From positions 96,411-160,410 of the forward strand of contig CALXRG010000004.1 in NCBI GenBank assembly GCA_944390825.1: DNA of 64,000 nucleotides, in the 5' to 3' direction. Below the pieces are notes generated by a model. It was not told the origin of the DNA. It saw only the letters and a list, made by a program, of their open reading frames with translations, and made no database searches. Below, in pieces: positions 60,085-64,000 of the stretch. The stretch's first letter is position 1. Every line of letters begins with the position of its first letter. The position numbers and the translations under genes are program-made. Source of the stretch: an uncultured Akkermansia sp. (GTDB lineage Bacteria > Verrucomicrobiota > Verrucomicrobiia > Verrucomicrobiales > Akkermansiaceae).

Positions 60085-61995
60085 ATGGCCTCCATGCAGA
60101 AAAGCAGCCTGATAGCGACCGCCGCCATATTTTGCTGCCGCTTTACAGGCCTGATCAGGGAAATCACCTACCAAAGCCTCTTTGGCGCCACCGGAGCCAT
60201 GGATGCCTTCCTGGCAGCGTACCGCGTACCGAACATGCTGCGCGATATGTTTGCCGAAGGCGCCCTGTCCCAAAGCTTCACCAGCGCGATGAGCAAGGTA
60301 GAGAAAGTGGAGGGCCCCGATGCAGCGTGGACCCTTGCCAACAAAGTCTTCAGCCAGCTGATCTCCCTGATGCTCTGCATCGTGGCCGCCGGAGTCCTCG
60401 TGGCCGGCATCTGCATGCAAGAGATATACCCCCCGCGCGCGCTGGTTGAGTACGAAATCCAGCCTCAGACCGCCCCAACGGCAGGGCAGATAGTGGCAGA
60501 AGCCGGCGATGCAACAGGCCGCTACGGGTGCAGTGCCATCTACCAGGGAATCAGGAAAAATGCCGATGGAGAAGACGTCGCACGCTTCCTCGGCAGCGCC
60601 GCCCTCGGAGCCCTCACCCCCACCTCCTGCCTGAAAGAAGGAGCCCTGCGCAACCTCCGGCCGGGCGACAGCGTCTACCTGTACACCACCTCCGAAGGCA
60701 TACCCGGCGGAAGCTCCACCGGATTACCCTTGCTCAAAGTTGAGCCACAGGACTTCATGCAGCTTGCGACCAACCTCTGCCGCATCATGTGGCCCTTCAT
60801 CCTGTTTGCCTCCGTCAGTGCGCTGTGCATGGGAGCCCTCAACGTCTTTGGCATCTTCGGCCTGCCCAATCTGGCCAGCGCCGCCTTCAACATCGTCACC
60901 ATCGCCGTAGGGACCAGCCTGGGCTGGCTGATCGACCCCCACTTTGGACCGAGTGCCCTCTACGGCTTCGCCATAGCGGTAGTCCTGGGAGGCCTCGCCC
61001 AAATCCTCGTCCAAGTACCGAAAATGCGGCGTAAAGGATTCCGTCCCCGCTGGAACCTCGCAATAACCCTGCGCGGCGGCAAACTGAGCATCACCGACCC
61101 CGTCGTACGCAAAGTCTGGTTGCTCATCATCCCCGGCGTCATCGCCGCCGGCATCACCCAGACCAACATCTTCATCAACACCGCCTTTGCCATGTACCTC
61201 CCCGGCGGCTCCGTTACAGCGCTCAGTGCCGCCTTCCACCTTTGGCAACTGCCCGTAGCCCTCTTCGGCGTCGCCGTAGGCATGGTCGTCCTGCCGTCAG
61301 TCTCGCGCATGACACTCAGCGGCGGGGGCAAAAGCGAAATCCCCGGGCACCTGGCACAGGCCATGCGCTTCGTCGCCTTCTTTGCCGTACCGTCCATGGT
61401 ATTTCTGGGCGTATGGGGAGAGCCCATCGTCAGCACCTTCTACCAGCACGGACGGTTCGATGCCGCAGCCTCCCATCTCACCGGACAAGTATTGGCCGCA
61501 TATTCGATCGGGTTGCTGGGCTATGCCGGCATGAAAGTACTCCAGCCCATCTTCATGGCCCTGGAAAAACCCTGGGCACCCGCAGGACTGGCCATCGTTG
61601 CGTTCTGCATTTCCGTCGGACTCAATTACCTGTTTGTCCACGTACTGCATCTGACCGCGAGCTGGCTGGCACTCACCACCTCAGCCGTCACGACACTCAA
61701 CTTCTTCTTCTACTTCTTCTACCTGCGGCACCTGCTGGGCAACATGGCCTGCCGCACCCTGCTGCCAGGGCTGCTGCGCATCCTGCTCGCCGGAGCCGTA
61801 CTGGGCCTGGGCTGCTGGCAAATCAGGGAACTCTTCCTCGATGGCTTCACCGGCTGGAGCTTCATGCACCGCCTCATCGGCATCGCCTGCGCCGGAGCCG
61901 TAGCCGGACTCCTCTACCTCGCCGCCAGCTTCGTACTTCGAGTCCCGGAACTCGACGCCTTCGTCCGTAAGTTCCTGCGCCGCAGGCAAGCGTAA
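60085..61995 (+). CDS. murJ: Lipid II flippase MurJ with enlarged periplasmic loop
   Basis: Moves the peptidoglycan precursor lipid II across the inner membrane. The 636-residue protein has the MurJ start (SLIATAAIFCCRFTGLIREI, then DAFLAAYRVPNMLRDMFAEG, including the essential Arg residues), and the later motifs LCRIMWPFILFASVSALCMG and a series of 14 helices. Between helices 3 and 4 (about residues 115-222) lies an insertion of around 100 residues containing GQIVAEAGDATGRYGCSAIY and a Cys at 182; in E. coli this loop is about 20 residues and faces the periplasm. The remaining length is normal. Confidence 0.92.
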   Translation: MASMQKSSLIATAAIFCCRFTGLIREITYQSLFGATGAMDAFLAAYRVPNMLRDMFAEGALSQSFTSAMSKVEKVEGPDAAWTLANKVFSQLISLMLCIVAAGVLVAGICMQEIYPPRALVEYEIQPQTAPTAGQIVAEAGDATGRYGCSAIYQGIRKNADGEDVARFLGSAALGALTPTSCLKEGALRNLRPGDSVYLYTTSEGIPGGSSTGLPLLKVEPQDFMQLATNLCRIMWPFILFASVSALCMGALNVFGIFGLPNLASAAFNIVTIAVGTSLGWLIDPHFGPSALYGFAIAVVLGGLAQILVQVPKMRRKGFRPRWNLAITLRGGKLSITDPVVRKVWLLIIPGVIAAGITQTNIFINTAFAMYLPGGSVTALSAAFHLWQLPVALFGVAVGMVVLPSVSRMTLSGGGKSEIPGHLAQAMRFVAFFAVPSMVFLGVWGEPIVSTFYQHGRFDAAASHLTGQVLAAYSIGLLGYAGMKVLQPIFMALEKPWAPAGLAIVAFCISVGLNYLFVHVLHLTASWLALTTSAVTTLNFFFYFFYLRHLLGNMACRTLLPGLLRILLAGAVLGLGCWQIRELFLDGFTGWSFMHRLIGIACAGAVAGLLYLAASFVLRVPELDAFVRKFLRRRQA

Positions 61996-62069
61996 AAACA
62001 CCATCCGGCCGCACCGCAATCCGTCCCTGCCGGAGAACAGAGCCACGCGGAGCCGCACCGAGCCACGCG

Positions 62070-62094
62070 AGCCGCAAGCGCGGCGGCTTTTCTC
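62070..62094 (+). terminator. Terminator of murJ
   Basis: Stem AGCCGC (62070-62075) with GCGGCT (62083-62088), loop of seven, followed by TTTTCTC. A repeat of GAGCCACGCG lies just upstream at 62040-62069. Confidence 0.6.
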
Positions 62095-62115
62095 AGACGG
62101 AACGGCGAAAAAGCA

Positions 62116-62144
62116 TTGACAAGACGTCAGGCCGGGAGTAGATT
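62116..62144 (+). promoter_or_regulatory. Promoter of argD
   Basis: TTGACA (62116-62121), 17 bases, TAGATT (62139-62144). The predicted transcription start is within three bases of the ATG at 62154. Confidence 0.65.
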
Positions 62145-62153
62145 CAACCCGTT

Positions 62154-63392
62154 ATGAGTTCAGCATACGTACTTCCAACATACGGTCAGCATGCCATCGC
62201 AATGGCAAAAGGTGAAGGCTCCTATCTCTACGATACCGAGGGCCGCCGCTATGTGGATTTCTGCGCCGGAATTGCCACCTGCTGCCTGGGGCACTGCAAC
62301 CCCATCGTGGTGGACGCCCTTTGCAAGCAGGCCCATGAGCTGATGCACTGCTCAAACCTGTACGGCATCCCACAGCAGGACAAGCTCGCCGAACTGATCG
62401 TCAACGACATCATCGGCATTCCCGGTCGCGTCTTCTTCTGCAACTCAGGAGCCGAAGCCAATGACGGTATCATCAAAGTAGCCCGGCGCTTCGGTCACCG
62501 TCGCCCGGCAGCAGACGGCTCTCCCCGCTACGAAATCATCACCTTCCTGAAAAGCTTCCACGGCCGCACCCTTGGCTCCATGGCAGCCACAGGGCAGAAA
62601 AAAATCCAGATCGAATTCGACCCGATGCTTATCGGCTTCAAGTATGTCGACTTCAACGATCTGGAAGCCCTCGCCGCCGCCATCACCAAGGAAACCTGCG
62701 GTATTATGCTCGAAGCCGTGCAGGGGGAAGGCGGCGTCAACCCCGTACAACCCGAATTCCTGCGCGGCGTGGCCGAACTCTGCCGGAAGCACGACCTGCT
62801 GCTGATGCTCGACGAAGTCCAGTGCGGCTTCTGCCGCTGTGGCGAAACCATGGGCTGGAAAGCCATCTGCCCCGACATCAAGCCCGACCTCGTCTCCTGC
62901 GCCAAAGGCATAGCCGGCGGCTTCCCCATGGGCTGCTTCTGGGTGAGCAATCGAGCCATCAATGAAGAGGGGACAGAACTTTCCTCCATCATGAACGCGG
63001 GCTCCCACGGCTCCACCTTTGGCGGCACCCCCATCGCCTGCGCCACCTCCTACGCGGTCGTCAGCGAACTTGTGAAAGGTCATTATGCCGCCCGGGCTGC
63101 GGCTATGGGAGAAATCATCAAAACCACCGTGGAGGCGTGGAAACTCCCCTGCGTGGAAGGCGTCCGTGGCCTCGGCCTGCTGCGGGGCGTTGGCCTGCGC
63201 AAAGGAAGCTTCGCCGTCCCGGAAGGAATGACCCCCGCAGCCTACGTCAACAGCCTCTGCATGAAGGCAGGGCTCTTGGCCTGCCCGGCCGGGCCGGATA
63301 CTCTGCGCCTCATCCCAGCCTTGAACATCCCGGAGGAAACACTCAGAGAAGGACTGGATATCCTCCGTGGAGTCCTTGAGAAGCTTGCGTAA
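62154..63392 (+). CDS. argD: Acetylornithine aminotransferase family, PLP-dependent
   Basis: Transfers an amino group between N-acetylornithine and 2-oxoglutarate in arginine synthesis; relatives also use succinyldiaminopimelate in lysine synthesis. The 412-residue class III aminotransferase has the cofactor Lys in SCAKGIAGGFPMG, the metal-independent PLP contacts NSGAEANDG and LMLDEVQCGF, and the substrate loop GSHGSTFGGTP. It begins VLPTYGQHAIAMAKGEGSYLY like ArgD. It stands alone on its own promoter, away from other arg genes. Substrate could be acetylornithine or a related acyl-amine. Confidence 0.9.
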   Translation: MSSAYVLPTYGQHAIAMAKGEGSYLYDTEGRRYVDFCAGIATCCLGHCNPIVVDALCKQAHELMHCSNLYGIPQQDKLAELIVNDIIGIPGRVFFCNSGAEANDGIIKVARRFGHRRPAADGSPRYEIITFLKSFHGRTLGSMAATGQKKIQIEFDPMLIGFKYVDFNDLEALAAAITKETCGIMLEAVQGEGGVNPVQPEFLRGVAELCRKHDLLLMLDEVQCGFCRCGETMGWKAICPDIKPDLVSCAKGIAGGFPMGCFWVSNRAINEEGTELSSIMNAGSHGSTFGGTPIACATSYAVVSELVKGHYAARAAAMGEIIKTTVEAWKLPCVEGVRGLGLLRGVGLRKGSFAVPEGMTPAAYVNSLCMKAGLLACPAGPDTLRLIPALNIPEETLREGLDILRGVLEKLA

Positions 63393-63781
63393 GGAACCCG
63401 CACAAGGGGATTTCCCCAGCGGTTGGTTGGCGATTCCACTGAGCTGTGCCGGCAGAGCCGAGCACAGCCCAGAGGTTTGTCATGGGGAGCACCTCCCGTC
63501 ATTTCCTCCTGTCCTTCCCCCTCAGCCGCACCGGTGCGCGTGCCGGACTCCGGTGCACACTGGCGCCTTGTGCTACCGCCGCGCTTCGTAGAGGTTGCGA
63601 GGCGTGGCTCTGTCAGAAGCGGCGGGCATTCCTTGCGCCCACCCCACGCCGGTCGACGCTGTGCGAGCGAAGCAGGTCCAGGTTGCGGAGAATCATGAAC
63701 TGCTGCAGATCGCTCAGGGAGTCTGTATGAGACCTCAGGGAGGCAAGAACGGCTTGCCGCCGCTAGGCGAGATGGCCTAAG
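63393..63781. other. Gene-free stretch after argD
   Basis: About 390 bases with no convincing gene. An open frame ends at 63780, immediately before the next hairpin, but I recognise no family in it and its upstream extension is arbitrary. Confidence 0.4.
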
Positions 63782-63821
63782 GGGCGTGTCACGCTGCGTA
63801 GCGGTGCGGAACACGCCCTTT
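63782..63821 (+). terminator. Extended hairpin, candidate terminator
   Basis: GGGCGTGT (63782-63789) with ACACGCCC (63811-63818), an inner CGCT/AGCG helix, followed by TTTCCCC. Orientation and the gene it serves are unclear. Confidence 0.45.
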
Positions 63822-63929
63822 CCCCTAGCTTGGCTCTCCTGAAGGTACACACGGTGCCGCCAGGAATGCGTGAGAGACAGCCGTCCTTTTGAATGCTCAC
63901 AGGGTGTAGTTTGCCAGCCATTCCGTATT

Positions 63930-63983
63930 GCGTCAAAAAGAAAACGCACCGAAAGGTATGGATGCGTCAAAAATGAACGCACC
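63930..63983. repeat. Two palindromic direct repeats at the window edge
   Basis: A 21-base unit at 63930-63950 and a 20-base unit at 63964-63983 share GCGTCAAAAA at the left and ACGCACC at the right. Each starts GCGT and ends ACGC, so each is also a small inverted repeat. Spacing is 34 bases from start to start. Confidence 0.6.
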
Positions 63984-64000
63984 CAAGATAGCACGAAAGG

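Noticed and set aside
58441..60420. Minus-strand frame of 659 codons
   Set aside because: Antisense to a TPR-like gene and murJ, both with clear protein features and plus-strand order.
63595..63780. Small plus-strand gene of 61 codons
   Set aside because: It ends right before a hairpin, which is suggestive, but the protein matches nothing I know and its start is arbitrary.
63930..63983. Start of a CRISPR array
   Set aside because: Only two imperfect units with a 13-base gap are visible; spacer length and repeat identity do not fit CRISPR.

Overview
The window reads as a chromosome segment from a Verrucomicrobiota bacterium, probably close to Akkermansia. The main clue is the 51-residue 'small basic protein' at 7.4-7.55 kb, a family I associate with the Verrucomicrobia/Chlamydiae branch. 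A cofactor-independent (zinc-free) type S14, bactofilins and a general shortage of Shine-Dalgarno sequences fit this. The lineage is an inference from gene content. Almost every gene is housekeeping or metabolic, and I see no prophage, CRISPR array, rRNA operon or intact transposon.

Layout. 0-3 kb (+): the end of a ComEC-like competence protein, tpiA, and tRNA-Ala(GGC) with its own promoter and terminator. 3.1-7.3 kb (-): rluB with a long Arg/Gly-rich tail, a Sel1-repeat protein, and an ogt-alkD alkylation-repair pair overlapping by 4 bases. 7.4-18.3 kb (-): the small basic protein, an AspT/YidE-type transporter, a ThrE-type exporter, gltB without gltD, a CorC/HlyC membrane protein, an FmdB-type zinc ribbon with a palindromic promoter, and rpsN. 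18.6-22.1 kb (-): class Ia ribonucleotide reductase (nrdB then nrdA). 22.1-25.1 kb is the scrappiest part: a DMT/EamA transporter reduced by internal deletion, a secreted unknown protein and a frameshifted ISL3-family transposase remnant. 25.1-34.8 kb (mostly +): hisS, aspS, an LplT-like MFS carrier, a TolC-like lipoprotein, an unknown exported protein and tyrS with an unknown partner. 35-43.9 kb (+): icd-menG, two bactofilin-type genes (one with a zinc ribbon), a UvrA paralogue lacking the insertion domain, and a calcium-type P-ATPase. 44-44.7 kb: a small divergent pair (ribbon-helix-helix-like and AP2-like). 45-51.2 kb (+): a YejABEF-type peptide ABC transporter whose ATPase has one nucleotide-binding domain instead of two and whose permeases carry large insertions. 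51.6-64 kb (+): tig, a DUF1353-like protein, hom-lysC, two TPR membrane proteins, murJ with a periplasmic insertion, and argD.

Together the genes cover translation (three aminoacyl-tRNA synthetases, S14, tRNA-Ala, rRNA pseudouridylation), aspartate-family and arginine amino-acid synthesis (lysC, hom, argD), nitrogen and carbon metabolism (gltB, icd, tpiA), deoxynucleotide supply, menaquinone synthesis, DNA repair, and envelope construction (murJ, bactofilins, CorC, TPR proteins).

Promoters are unusually easy to read. Most genes have a TTGnCA-like -35 box, a 16-18 base gap and a TAnnnT -10 box, and several predicted transcripts begin within about 10 bases of the start codon. The strongest leads for follow-up are the palindrome over the fmdB promoter, the modified YejABEF transporter, the insertion-domain-less UvrA paralogue, the zinc-ribbon bactofilin next to a canonical one, and the ComEC protein whose nuclease-like domain has lost its metal ligands. 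I do not see a clear multi-gene novel defence or mobile system.
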